Shown: positions 34,125 through 46,037 of the stretch, piece after piece
How positions within the stretch are numbered: the first letter of the stretch is position 1
Layout: every line of letters starts with the position of its first letter
The notes under the pieces: generated by a model
What the model was told of the DNA's origin: nothing
The model's input: the letters and a program-made list of their open reading frames with translations, nothing else
Database searches by the model: none
Position numbers and translations under genes: made by a program
From: Lithodes maja
Lineage: Eukaryota > Arthropoda > Malacostraca > Decapoda > Lithodidae
DNA: 64,000 bases
NCBI GenBank assembly: GCA_037953745.1
Contig: JBAKBP010004407.1
Coordinates: 1 to 64,000 of the forward strand
Reading direction: 5' to 3'

Positions 34125-35535
34125 TGTGACGCACCCAGTGCTTGGCAACGCAACCTGATTGTACTCCTTGGTACTCCACTGTACCGCCCGTGATCTGGCT
34201 ACCGTCGTCAGCCGCAATGAATATTGAGTGTGACAACTTATAACTATGTTCTTTGTATCTCTGCAAAGGTCTCGCCATGTGCTAACCAGTGGTGGGTTTT
34301 GTTTTAAGCCATGTCGAGACCTTCCATTTAATATGTAGTATCAATAGAGAAGTTGATAGATAAGACAATGGGAGTTCAGAGAGAGAGAGTGAGTTAGGCT
34401 TCAGAGCAAGAGGGTAGCAACGCGCCACGCTGCCGGCCGGGTGGGTTGCCAGACGTATGGACTGGTTGGCAGCTTTGCACTTATAGCTAGGCGCGACAGG
34501 GTTGGTAGTCCATTGTTGCCTGCCTACGCTGCTTGGGCTGGGCCCATGTTGTCGTACAGCACATTGCCTGGAGGCTGGCTGCGTGTTCCCTGACCAGGTT
34601 GCCTAGAACCTTTGAGATTCTAACATCCCTTGCCCTCTCTCCCAACTTCTCACGGTTGCACTCTTTCTCTCTGACGACATTACTCTCATTTCATTCTTCT
34701 CTCTATTTAAATGCATAACCTTCCCTTGAGGTCCTAAAGGAGTTTCAGCACTCACCTCTCGTATTACTCTTAGGACAAGCATATATTTACATGTATTAGA
34801 TTTAAGGGGTTAATGTGAACAGCGATCTTCTTGATGAGGATAGTTGGTGAACGTTCTACATGTTCACGAGTTATATGCCCCGCTCATCATCCCATTTGTG
34901 ACTAGACTGGTGCCATGTGTAAGAGCCCGACCATGCCCAGGAGTTGTCTGTAGAGGGACGAGGACTTAGCCTTGATTTGCATACCGAGCCAGGAGCAAGT
35001 GTAGTACCCGAGACTACAGCTCGCTCGTAGTGCCGGTATAGTAGAGTAACGTAATTTATCTGTCCTTCTGTTCTCTACAGTCTTCTCCTGGGTTCTCGCT
35101 TTCGGTGCTGGGACTCGTTGTTCCTGTGACTTGGCCTGCTAGCTAGAACACATGGGGATGATGAGTGGGATATATCTTTATTTTACTATGCATTGCAGCT
35201 CTCTTTAAGTATATGTATGTAACCCTTTACAATACACATTACTCACACACAAGACAACACTATTAATACTTTCATGTATCAATTAACTGCACTGTCGTTT
35301 TGCTGCTGTGTCCGGAGTTCTGTTGCGTAGGGCGCATACGGACTCGGAGGGGAGACAGAGTGAGAGAAGCGAAGTAGCCTATGCGGTAATAGGCTACCGG
35401 CGCAGTACTGTTGCCTGCAACCTTTTAGTTATTCCAAGTATAGATTCATTATTATAATAAGTGACTACTATTTATGTTCCTCCCATGTGTATTATTAGGT
35501 ATCTACTGGATCATGAACATCTTGTATGCTACATG

Positions 35536-37326
35536 TGTGACGTTGACCACTCCGTTAGAACCGCATGGCTTGTCCTACAGTGACTCACTAGGATCGCCAG
35601 GGCAGTGGATAGGGCTACAGTTTATGTATTAGAGTGTGCTTTATTTCATATGAAAGCTCGTGTCATGGGCAGTCCAGAAAGGCTCTTTGTTTTCGCCCAT
35701 GTCAAGGCTTTATATATTTAATTGTAAAGTATATGTTTTATCATTAACTAGTAATGATGGGATCTGGGAGAGAGAGAGAGAGTAGAACAGAGTGAGAGGG
35801 GGCGCGCAGTGTTTTTTGTCCCGCTCGATGACGTCACGGCTGGCTGCCTCGCGGGGGTTGGTGGAGAGAGGCCCTTACCATGCTGCGAGCTCTTGTTAGT
35901 GGCTAGATCACTTGTAACCGCTGTTTTCCCACGCGGCTCGAGCTAGTGCGAGTATATATACTGGTTCCTCGCCACTCTCTCCCTCAGATCTGGTTTCTAG
36001 AACACACCCATCTCTTTTCCCTTGCTATCTATCCCCGCTCCGTACCTGAGAATCTTTTCCTCTGCCTATCTCTCTCATTTTCCATATCTTTCACCACCTT
36101 TTATTAATATTATACCCCCTCTGGTTAACTCTGCAAAATCAGCTTCATACTGGCCAGTTGTATTGTGTGTTAAGGTCTGATATAACCTGTGTATGTTAGT
36201 TGTTAAGACAAGTGGATCACGAAGCATTGGTTGGCTTTCATATTGCCGCTTCCTATAATTATTAGTGTTCTGCTGGATTAGATAATGCTAGACTAGGAGT
36301 CTGGTATTATTGGTATTGTTTCCTATGAGTGCTGGCTTCAGTTAAAGCGGCACGACATACCTGAGAACTGGAGTTGATTGAGTAAATTCTAGTCTGTGTG
36401 CCATTGAGAGTAGAGCATGCACGAATGAGGGCTTTTTGCCTATACCATTCTGCACTGTTCTGGTCTCGATTGTTTGTCTTTGAGGTACGCCAGGAGAACG
36501 CTTAATACTTCGGTATTAAGGTTTCTCAAGAGAGCTACCCTTCATTATAACGTAATATTTGACGCACAGACTTGAGATTTGCACTAGGCTATGCAGCATG
36601 CCATGCGCACCAGTATCTCGTATCATTGACTCTAGCTAGACTTTATCAGTCACAGTAGACATTAAGTATATTAACCTAATTACTCTTTTTATGCATACCC
36701 ATTTTATTATTACACAAGCATTTCGCAGCCTAGTTTGATGTATTGAGACACAAACGACTTAGGCTCTTTTTGTTGATAGGAATACTGCATTGTCGTGGCG
36801 ATTATTATTAGTGTTGTAGTGTTTAGGATATTCTTGGCTCCGACGACATTATATATTCTGCCTTTTTGTGTGCATAGCCTGCATGAGCATTGTTCCGCTG
36901 CCTGCCTTTTTGGGTTCCATTTCCGATACGAGCATCTTTATAGCATCTAACATTTAAAGAAGATTCCTTGTTAGTGTTGAAGGACTTTAGTGCACTTTCT
37001 TTCATGCAGGAGTGCCTGACATTTATTGATTAAAGTAACGTAAGCTGTAACTTCTCTTACCACCTTACTTTGCATACCATAACCAAGCACCTTCGGTTAT
37101 AGGTAGTAATAGGCTGTTTTCACATAACATTAAGCCTAGAGTAGACGCACATTTATTGAGAGTTTGATAGCCTATTATTGCATATAGAACTCTGTAGAGT
37201 ATTTGTGTTCTTTGTTCACTGGGAATATACTTCAGAGGTTGGAGCTAGCGCTTTCCGTTGTAACATTTATGCCATTACTAGTCCAATGAATAAGAGCCCT
37301 GATATATTTGAACCTCAGTCGTAACA
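35536..37326 (+). mobile_element. Solo LTR, family B (1791 bp), nested in the E3 LTR
   Basis: Starts TGTGACGTTGACC and ends GTCGTAACA, with CATG duplicated on both sides (35532-35535, 37327-37330). Related to the LTRs at 55555 and 60909 (shared TCGCCAGGGCAGTG near the start). Contains a TATA-like AGTATATATACTGG near 35950. No internal region remains, so it formed by LTR-LTR recombination. Confidence 0.92.
35653..35710 (+). other. LTR stem-loop, family B variant 1
   Basis: CATGGGC pairs with GCCCATG and AAGC with GCTT across an internal loop. The apical loop ends in CTTTGTTTTC, as in the other copies. Confidence 0.55.
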
Positions 37327-37734
37327 CATGCTAGTGCATGTTAGTAGGGGACAGTTAGTGTAGTGCACGCGCTTTCAAGTAGGCGTGTACATTTGTCATT
37401 TAGCATTTCACTGTCATACCTTTAGCCTGCTTCTATTCTACATTATTAGAGGCTTAATATCAACGTAGTTTCTTGAGTATTGCATTTCTTTAGTAATAAC
37501 GTAACCTATAAATGTCTGAGGGAGTTTAGCCTCATAGCCTACCCCTGTTGTACACTTTCGCCGAGTTAAGGTACCTCGTTACCGTAGACGATAACTCTGT
37601 AGGGCATTGGTGCTTTTGTTGTCTGGAGCATATAGTATTTGGGACTGGAATCGAGCGTGTCGTTGTCACTTAAGCCATTTCTGTCCTACGATCAAGAATC
37701 CCGAATATGTATTGCCGATCCAGCCGTAACAAAA

Positions 37735-37746
37735 TGGCGACCTTGC
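37735..37746 (+). promoter_or_regulatory. Primer binding site of E3
   Basis: TGGCGACCTTGC, three bases after the 5' LTR. Confidence 0.75.
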
Positions 37747-37972
37747 ACAAGATTCAGTAGTATCCTATCACATGTTTTTTGGAGAACTATTCTATGCTAC
37801 CTAGTAGAGCTGGCTAGAATTTTCTTGCATATTGGAGGAATTTTTATTGTGTCATTATTGTATTGGTGGACTTGCAGATTGTTTCGTTAGGTGTCTAGAG
37901 TAGAGTCATTCAAGCATCTTTAACATTTTGTGAGTCGAGACTGCAATTGGTAATAAGCACTTTTTTTTTTTT

Positions 37973-40622
37973 ATGAACAGCAATTGTATAACCAGCACTA
38001 TGTCTAATGACTCATCATTTACGGGGGAGGATAACACGGTACAGCCTAGTGACCAGCAAGTACAGCAGATATTTAGGGAGGGGAGTGTTATAAGTGGAGA
38101 GAGGGATGCCCGGGCATTTTTGCAGACACCTTTGACCGAACAGCGCCTGCAGGCTATTGATTGTTATGGTCTTCGCTGTTTAGCCACGGTTTTGGGGCGG
38201 GACTGTCCTGACAGTTGGCCCAAGAAGAATTTGGTGGCATGTTTGTTGGGTGATGGCGATGGGGCGGTGGGTGGAGTGGGGTCTTGGGGGTTCCCTCCAA
38301 GCCTCCATTCCACTCTACCCCTGAGCTGGGCCCTCAGCCAGCGAGTCTTAGCACGATGCAGCAGGAGGTTCTCAATGGCAAGCTGGCTTACCCGTAAACA
38401 TGTCTCGGTGTGGATCCCCCATTTTGTGCTCTCCCCCCCCAGGCCTGTCTCCTGAGATGTTATTTCAGCTAGAACTAGCTAAGCTTAAGTTGCAAGAGAG
38501 TCAACAGGCTAGTATAGAACGGATTAAGCTGCAGGAGACTCAGATACAACAGGCTAGTATAGAACGGATTAAGCTGCAGGAGACTCAGATACAACAGGCT
38601 AGTATAGAATGCATAGAGGTTGCTAGAATCCAAGCCAATCAGGATGCAACCAGGTACCAGGCTGAAATGGATGTCGAGAAGTCTAGAGTAGAGACCACGG
38701 GGCGTCATCTCGGTGGTGGGCACCGGGTTACAGACTCACTTTCGCATTTAATTAAGTTAGTACCCGCATTTGATGAGACAGCAGTGACTGAGTTTTTTGC
38801 TCGTTTCGAAAAGAAGTGTCGTGAGTATGACTGGCCGGAGGTTAAATGGGCAGCATTAGTTTCATCACGTCTAGTGGGTAAGGGGTTGAAAGCCTACGAT
38901 GCACTGTCACTGGACGAGAGTGTCGTGTATGGACTGGTGAAGGAGGCCTGTGCTCCGGGCCTACGAACTGCAACCCGAAACTTATAGATTGAAGTTCCGT
39001 GGCGTGAATAAGAAGAGCGGCGTCAGTTTTATGGAGCACGCACGGGACTTAACAGATGCATGTCATAACTGGTTTCGGTCCGAGCACGCAGAGTCGGCTG
39101 AGGAAATTAAGCAACTTTTCTATCTGGAACAGTTTTAACAAATGTACTGGAACCGATCTAATGCTGAACATTAAGGAAAAATGTCCCAAGACAGTAGAGG
39201 AGGCTGCCAAGATGGCAGACCTCAGATTATCATTGATTCGTGGTTGCGGTGCCGCTCAGAGGGCTGAGACAGGGCAGAAGGGGCGCTATACCCCACCCAC
39301 CAGAGTTTTCGATAATAACAAATCCTATGACACACATAACCACACTAAAAGCATTGCACCTAATAACACCTACAAACACAAGCTCTCCCGTTTACTAAAG
39401 GTCAGGCCCCTTCTTCGCCCGCACAAGGGAAGAAGCCCATTGGGGATGTGAAATGTTACAAATGTCAGAAGCTAGGCCATTATTCACGTGAGTGCCCTAG
39501 TAACACTCCCGCTAAGGCCGGTGTCATTGGTTCACAGTATCGGTGTGTCTCTGAAGGCTGCAGCAACTGCCCGGGGTAGGTTGTCAGCAGCTGAGGCACA
39601 CGCGGTAAAGAAGCGTACGGAAGGCTCGACACCTGTCGGGACACTTTCTGTAGCCATCGGGGACACGGGTTTGTGAGCTGGGGGAGTGAACTACGGAGGG
39701 TTGACTTGCTGAGGGATACGGGGGCTTCGCAAACTTTGTTGAGGAACTTCACAGGGAAACCGATAAATGCGGCCAGAGTTGTTGTGGTGCAGGGTATAAA
39801 TGCTACGAGGTCATACCCACTTGTGAGGTGGAGTTGAGAGTGGGAGAGGTGTGCAGGGAGCTGGATGTAGGGGATCGTTGAGTGTTTGCCAGTTGAGGGC
39901 GTCGACCTTCTTCTCGGCAACGACTTTGCGGTGCCCACTTCCGGGACTCCACCCTTAGTCGTTGCCGATGAGGGCGGCCGACGTGGATGGTGAGAATCGG
40001 GAATGGGTTGGGAGGTGCCAACAGGATGAGATGGCCTATGTGGTAACCCCGATCTCGCTCTGCGGCTCCTGCACAGCCTAGCACTCACCTCGGGGACAGT
40101 GGAGGAAGGATCAGGAGAAGGTTGCTAAGGGCAGGAAAAGGGACATTGATTCTGCTGCACTTCTCGGTGATTCGGTACTTGGACCTATAATAAACACGGG
40201 AGTTGACTCTGGCCCAGATATGGTGTGTAACAAGGCAGAGTTGGGTAAGACTTCGCGTGAGGCAAGAGCTGTAGCGAGAGCCACTAAGGCAGTAGAGCCT
40301 ACTAGCCGGGGTAATGTCTTATTACAAAACCATCTTGATGCATTGACACCCGGGGACATTAGTGAGCAGCAGCTGCAAGACGCTAGCCTAGCTCGTTATA
40401 GCAATGGTGCCATAGAGTTGGAGGAAGATGGGGATGCGAAGCCGGGAGATTTCTTTAGGCTCAACAGGATATTGTACCGCAGATTTCTAGACCCCAAATC
40501 GAAGTGGGAGGGCGGTGCGAGGGTAGTAGACCAGGTGGTTGTTCCAAATAAGTATAGAGAGTCCTTATTGTGTCTGGCGCATGATGTGCCGGTGGCGGGT
40601 CATTTGGGGGTAACAAAAAACA
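37973..40622 (+). pseudogene. E3 gag, protease and integrase start, multiply frameshifted
   Basis: Homologous to residues 1 to about 850 of E2, but compared with it there are a dozen or so one-base insertions or deletions (for example near 38370, 38947, 39138, 39383, 39516, 39636, 39829, 39871, 39968, 40050, 40087, 40620). The coiled-coil region carries a 45-bp (15-residue, IKLQETQIQQASIER) tandem expansion at 38484-38614, absent from E1 and E2. The zinc knuckle is still visible near 39452-39493. Confidence 0.88.
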
Positions 40623-43157
40623 TTGGCGGCATTGGGCAGGTTTTTCTGGTGGCCTGGGGTCAAGGCTGATGTCTGTGCATGGGTGGCTGGGTGTGCGACC
40701 TGCCAGACAACGGGGAAGCCTAACCAGACAATCCCGAAGGCACCTTTGTTTCCCATACCTGTCACCGGGCCTCCGTTCAGCAAAGTTGTAGTAGATTTGG
40801 TTGGCCCTTTCCCGCCTACTAGTAGTGGCAATAAATTCCTGTTGACAATCATGGATGTGGCTACGAGATACCCGGACGCATACCCCATGAGAAACGGCTC
40901 GGCAAAGGCAGTTGTTAAAAACTTATTATTGTTCTGTTCCCGTTATGGATTTCCACGTGAGGTGCAGTCAGACCAGGGGAGCAATTTTACATCCAAATTG
41001 TTCAAGCAAACCCTTCAGTTGCACGGTATATGTTCTGTAGTGTCGTCAGCCTACCATCCCGAGAGTCAGGGAGTCTTGGAGCGGTGGCACTCGACCCTGA
41101 AGAGTATGCTACGCTGTTACTGTGCAGAACATGACACTGATTGGGATTTGGGTCTGCCGTATGTTCTGTTCGCTGCACGTGAAGTCCCAGGAGAGAGCCT
41201 GGGGTTCAGTCCAAATCAACTAGTCTTTGGCCATAATGTGAGAGGACCTTTAAGTATGGTGAAAGAGATCTGGGAGGGCGAAGAGAAGCCGGGGTCTGTA
41301 CTTAAATATGTCCTTGAGAGCCGGGAGAGACTTATAGGTTGCATGGCAGCGGCAGGTAATAACTTGGTTAATGCACAGGCGGTCATGAAGCACCAGTATG
41401 ACGCCAAGGTGAAGCTTCGGGAGTTTTCGGTGGGTCAGGAGGTAATGTTGCTTTTACCTTTGCCCGGACACCCCCTTTCTGCCAAGTTCATTGGGCCGTA
41501 TGTGGTGGCTAAGAAACTGTCCGACCTTGATTATCTCGTTGCAACACCTGACCGTAGGAAAAAACATCAGTTATGTCATGTTAACCTCATGAAAGAGTAT
41601 GTGAGACGCCCCTCAGAGCCTCTCACTGTCCCTGTGCTGGCCTGCAGCGGCCAGGGTGGAGAAGGAGGTGGGGACAGTCATGCTGCTGAGGAGGATAGCT
41701 GGGACTGTGTCATTTCCGCGGAACAGTGGGCGGGGAATACTGAACAAGAGGCTAGGCAAGCTGTAAGTCACCTGCCTGAGCACCAGGGTGCTGCTGTCCT
41801 AGGCCTGTTCAGGTCATACCCCTCTGTTTTCGCCGAACACGCAGGTCTCACTACTCAGGTAACGCACGACGTGGACGTCGGTGATAATGTGCCCTTCAAG
41901 TCAGTGCCCTACCGTGTGCCCCCGGTAAAGTTGCCAGCTTTACGGGAGGAGTTAAAGTACATGGTTGAGAGAGGGATGATCACTGAAGGTTATGTGAAGT
42001 GGACATCACCCGTCACGTTGCAGCCAAAACCTGACGGCAAGGTGCGGTTCTGCATAGATTTTCGTAGGCTAAATGGCTTGACCACTACCAACCCTTACCC
42101 TTTGCCTCGAGTTGACGACAGCGTGGACAAGATAGGGAATGCAAAGTACCTTACTAAAATTGATCTTGTAAAAGGCTACTGGCAAGTACCCCTGTCGGAC
42201 CAAGCTAAGCAAGTTTGTGGTTTTGTGGTAGATGGCAAGACCTACCAATGCAACGTAATGCCTTATGGGCTTAAGAACGCACCTGCCACGTTTCAGAACC
42301 TGATGAACGATATTTGTGACGAAATCCCTAACTGCACGGTCTACCTTGATGACGTGATAGTGTATGATGACGATTTTTTAAATCACCTAAGGCACTTAGA
42401 GACCCTGTTTGGGAAGTTGCACGATGCTGGGCTGGTGGTGAACCTGAGGAAGTGCGAGTTTGTAAAGGCTACTGTGCAGTATCTTGGCTTTGTGGTCGGG
42501 TTAGGCCGGGTGTGCCCCCCCCTGAGCAAGATACAGGCTATCAATATGTTTCCCAGGCCCACCACTAAGCGCCAGGTCATGCGGTTCCTAGGTATGATAG
42601 GCTATTATAGGCGCTTCATCCGGGGATACTCTACTGTCTTAGCACCGTTAACTGATCTACTGTCGAAGTCAGTGAAGTTCTGTTGGGCTGCGGAGTGTCA
42701 GAGGGCTTTCGACCTAGTCAAGCACCTGCTGTGTACACATCCGATTTTGAGGGCCCCAGACTTCTCCAGGAGTTTTCAGCTGGCGACTGATGCCAGCGGT
42801 GTGGGTGCCAGGGCAGTGTTACTGCAGACTGATTCCGAGGGCTTGGAACACCCAGTGAGCTTCTTTTCTCGCAAGTTTAATTCGGCACAAAGGAATTACT
42901 CGACTATAGAGAAGGAGCTTCTGGCTATCGTTTTGTCGCTCAAACATTTCGAAGTTTATGTTCCAGCCTACGGCCCGGTAGTGACGATTTATACGGAACA
43001 TCATCCCTTGAAATTCCTAAATCAGTTTCACAATCGGAATATGCGGTTGACCAGGTGGTCCCTAATACTCCAAGAGTATAATCTCAACATTCAGCATATT
43101 GCCGGGAGTGAGAACGTGATAGCAGATTGTCTATCAAGGGTTGATGATCCAAGATAG
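40623..43157 (+). CDS. pol: E3 integrase, RT and RNase H, open part of pol (844 codons)
   Basis: Open from the end of the integrase zinc finger through the core (DQGSNF, LERWH), the GPY/F-like segment, RT (YLDD) and RNase H. The third RNase H acidic residue, Asp in E1 and E2 (YTDHH), is Glu here (YTEHH), and GAGAV is GARAV. The start shown is the first ATG in the frame, not a natural start, because the protein is joined to gag upstream. Confidence 0.88.
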   Translation: MAALGRFFWWPGVKADVCAWVAGCATCQTTGKPNQTIPKAPLFPIPVTGPPFSKVVVDLVGPFPPTSSGNKFLLTIMDVATRYPDAYPMRNGSAKAVVKNLLLFCSRYGFPREVQSDQGSNFTSKLFKQTLQLHGICSVVSSAYHPESQGVLERWHSTLKSMLRCYCAEHDTDWDLGLPYVLFAAREVPGESLGFSPNQLVFGHNVRGPLSMVKEIWEGEEKPGSVLKYVLESRERLIGCMAAAGNNLVNAQAVMKHQYDAKVKLREFSVGQEVMLLLPLPGHPLSAKFIGPYVVAKKLSDLDYLVATPDRRKKHQLCHVNLMKEYVRRPSEPLTVPVLACSGQGGEGGGDSHAAEEDSWDCVISAEQWAGNTEQEARQAVSHLPEHQGAAVLGLFRSYPSVFAEHAGLTTQVTHDVDVGDNVPFKSVPYRVPPVKLPALREELKYMVERGMITEGYVKWTSPVTLQPKPDGKVRFCIDFRRLNGLTTTNPYPLPRVDDSVDKIGNAKYLTKIDLVKGYWQVPLSDQAKQVCGFVVDGKTYQCNVMPYGLKNAPATFQNLMNDICDEIPNCTVYLDDVIVYDDDFLNHLRHLETLFGKLHDAGLVVNLRKCEFVKATVQYLGFVVGLGRVCPPLSKIQAINMFPRPTTKRQVMRFLGMIGYYRRFIRGYSTVLAPLTDLLSKSVKFCWAAECQRAFDLVKHLLCTHPILRAPDFSRSFQLATDASGVGARAVLLQTDSEGLEHPVSFFSRKFNSAQRNYSTIEKELLAIVLSLKHFEVYVPAYGPVVTIYTEHHPLKFLNQFHNRNMRLTRWSLILQEYNLNIQHIAGSENVIADCLSRVDDPR

Positions 43158-43447
43158 TCGTGCACGGTGTGTGGGTTGAGCAGGAGTAAAATTAGGCTAT
43201 CATAACGCCGTCCAAAAAGATTATAAAACAATAAAATAAACGAGAAAACTCTTTTTTTTTTTTTTTAGTTTTGTAAGTCTTTATTGTTGTAGCATGATGC
43301 ATGCGATATTGTGTTTTATGTATAATTCACACTTCAGTTGTTGTGCACCTTTTGCAATTAGTGGCAGCTAAGGGTAGCAGGTCGGTTGGTTGCCTGTCAG
43401 ATTTTGATAATGCTTCTAAGGTCGATTATCTAAAATCTTGGGGGGGC

Positions 43448-45256
43448 TGTGACGCACCCAGTGCTTGGCAACGCAACCTGATTGTACTCCTTGGTACTCC
43501 ACTGTACCGCCCGTGATCTGGCTACCGTCAGCCGCAATGTATATTGAGTGTGACAACTTATAACTATGTTCTTTGTATCTCTGCAAAGGTCTCGTCATGT
43601 GCTAACCAGTGGTGGGTTTTGTTTTAAGCCATGTCGAGACCTTCCATTTAATATGTAGTATCAATAGAGAAGTTGATAGATAAGACAATGGGAGTTCAGA
43701 GAGAGAGAGTGAGTTAGGCTTCAGAGCAAGAGGGTAGCAACGCGCCACGCTGCCGGCCGGGTGGGTTGCCAGACGTATGGACTGGTTGGCAGCCTTGCGC
43801 TTATAGCTAGGCGCGACAGAGTTGGTAGTCCATTGTTGCCTGCCTACGCTGCTTGGGCTGGGCCCATGTTGTCGTACAGCACATTGCCTGGAGGCTGGCT
43901 GCGTGTTCCATGACCAGGTTGCCTAGAACCTTTGAGATTCTAACATCCCTTGCCCTCTCTCCCAACTTCTCACGGTTGCACTCTTTCTCTCTGACGACAT
44001 TACTCTCATTTCATTCTTCTCTCTATTTAAATGCATAACCTTCCCTTGAGGTCCTAAAGGAGTTTCAGCACTCACCTCTCGTATTACTCTTAGGACAAGC
44101 ATATATTTACATGTATTAGATTTAAGGGGTTAATGTGAACTGCGATCTTCTTGATGAGGATAGTTGGTGAACGTTCTACATGTTCACAAGTTATATGCCC
44201 CGCTCATCATCCCATTTGTGACTAGACTGGTGCCATGTGTAAGAGCCCGACCATGCCCATGAGTTGTCTGTAGAGGGACGAGGACTTAGCCTTGATTTGC
44301 ATACCGAGCCAGGAGCAAGTGTAGTACCCGAGACTACAGCTCGCTCGTAGTGCCGGTATAGTAGAGTAACGTAATTTATCTGTCCTTGTGTTCTCTACAG
44401 TCTTCTCCTGGGTTCTCGCTTTCGGTGCTGGGACTCGTTGTTCCTGTGACTTGGCCTGCTAGCTAGAACACATGGGGATGATGGGTGGGATATATCTTTA
44501 TTTTACTATGCATTGCAGCTCTCTTTAAGTATATGTATGTAACCCTTTACAATACACATTACTCACACACAAGACAACACTATTAATACTTTCATGTATC
44601 AATTAACTGCACTGTCGTTTTGCTGCTGTGTCCGGAGTTCTGTTGCGTAGGGCGCATACGGACTCGGAGGGGAGACAGAGTGAGAGAAGCGAAGTAGCCT
44701 ATGCGGTAGTAGGCTACCGGCGCAGTACTGTTGCCTGCAACCTTTTAGTTATTCCAAGTATAGATTCATTATTATAATAAGTGACTACTATTTATGTTCC
44801 TCCCTTGTGTATTATTAGGTATCTACTGGATCATGAACATCTTGTATGCTACATGCTAGTGCATGTTAGTAGAGGACAGTTAGTGTAGTGCACGCGCTTT
44901 CAAGTAGGCGTGTACATTTGTCATTTAGCATTTCACTGTCATACCTTTAGCCTGCTTCTATTCTACATTATTATAGGCTTAATATTAACGTAGTTTTTTG
45001 AGTATTGTATTTCTTTAGTAATAACGTAACCTATAAATGTCTGAGGGAGTTTAGCCTCATAGCCTACCCCTGTTGTATACTTTCGCCGAGTTAAGGTACC
45101 TCGTTACCGTAGACGATAACTCTGTAGGGCGTTGGTGCTTTTGTTGTCTGGAGCATATAGTATTTGGGACTGGAATCAAGCGTGTCGTTGTCACTTAAGC
45201 CATTTCTGTCCTACGATCAAGAATCCCGAATATGTATTGCCGATCCAGCCGTAACA
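43448..45256 (+). repeat. 3' LTR of E3 (1809 bp)
   Basis: Uninterrupted LTR that defines both family A boundaries: it follows the G-run polypurine tract and ends CGTAACA before ATATATAGATAG. Confidence 0.95.
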
Positions 45257-45466
45257 ATATATAGATAGATAGACTTATTATTAGTGTTCACCCCTGCATT
45301 TTGTCTTCATTTTTTTTCCACATTTTCATCTAAATTTTATGTCAGTCATTTGGTCTTTCAAGTCTGCCCATATTTTCACCTTTTTCTGCCATCCCTTTCA
45401 AGCCTCTAATCTTTCGTTCGTTCCTCTTTAGGTTTCAGTCATCCCATAATTATGCCTGTGCTTCTC

Positions 45467-45470
<4 letters not shown>

Positions 45471-45510
<40 letters not shown>

Positions 45511-45535
45511 TCTTCTTCTTCTTCGTATTCTTCTC
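45471..45535. repeat. (TC)n / (TTC)n microsatellite
   Basis: CT dinucleotides passing into CTT trinucleotides. Confidence 0.9.
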
Positions 45536-45721
45536 TGCTATCCTTTCCTTCCACTGTACCTTACTCTCGAGTTAGCTATCTTTACTAGAATTAAGTCCTG
45601 GCCACCTCGCTGGGATCGTAAGTTCTGTGTGGTTAGTGTATCTATGTAAATCTATGTACATCTCTTCCTCCTACTTCGCAATCCTTTTAATCCGCCTTCC
45701 TTGATTTGCGGTTTTATTATA

Positions 45722-45812
45722 GTTCTGTTTGTGGTGTCCTGGGTTCGAATCCCCGGTGGATCACATTTTTTTCATTAATTTCATTAAGAGTTATTGGTGT
45801 TATGTACGATAT
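45722..45812 (+). mobile_element. tRNA-derived SINE, copy 3, partial
   Basis: B box GGTTCGAATCC (45742-45752) followed by GGTGGATCACA and TTTCATTAATTTCATTAAGAG, as in copies 1 and 2. The A-box half is missing. Confidence 0.65.
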
Positions 45813-46019
45813 TAGCTAACCCCTACAGTACCGGTGAAATGTTTTTTATTATATTGTGGCAACTATAAGATGACTTTATTCAGATCAGGAAGGACCTCTA
45901 GCAATGATAAGGCTTCAAACTATCTCAACCAATCCTTTTAACTAGCACAGATCCTTCCTAAGCTGCATAATATCGTTTAAATATAGCTAGAATAAAATAT
46001 AAAACACGTCACTGGTACT
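45813..46019 (-). mobile_element. piggyBac-like MITE, left part, split by the LINE
   Basis: Starts CTAACCCCTACAGTACCGG and is related in reverse to 32816-33024 (CTTCCTAAGCTGCATAATATCG). Positions 45827-46019 recur at 49218-49410 with one difference. Confidence 0.75.
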
Positions 46020-46037
46020 ATCTATCTATCTATCTGT

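Larger units (their letters stand above)
34125..37731 (+). repeat. 5' LTR of E3, interrupted
   Basis: LTR parts 34125-35535 and 37331-37731 join on removal of the insert and one CATG copy, giving about 1.81 kb, the size of the other LTRs. Confidence 0.93.
34125..45256 (+). mobile_element. E3: Gmr1-like LTR retrotransposon with nested solo LTR
   Basis: Complete element bounded by TGTGACGC and CGTAACA, with a 4-bp duplication ATAT (34121-34124 and 45257-45260). The 5' LTR is expanded to 3607 bp by a solo LTR of another family. By eye the two LTRs, without the insert, differ at roughly 20 sites. The gag/protease part is riddled with one-base indels, but the frame from integrase to RNase H is open. 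Confidence 0.95.
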
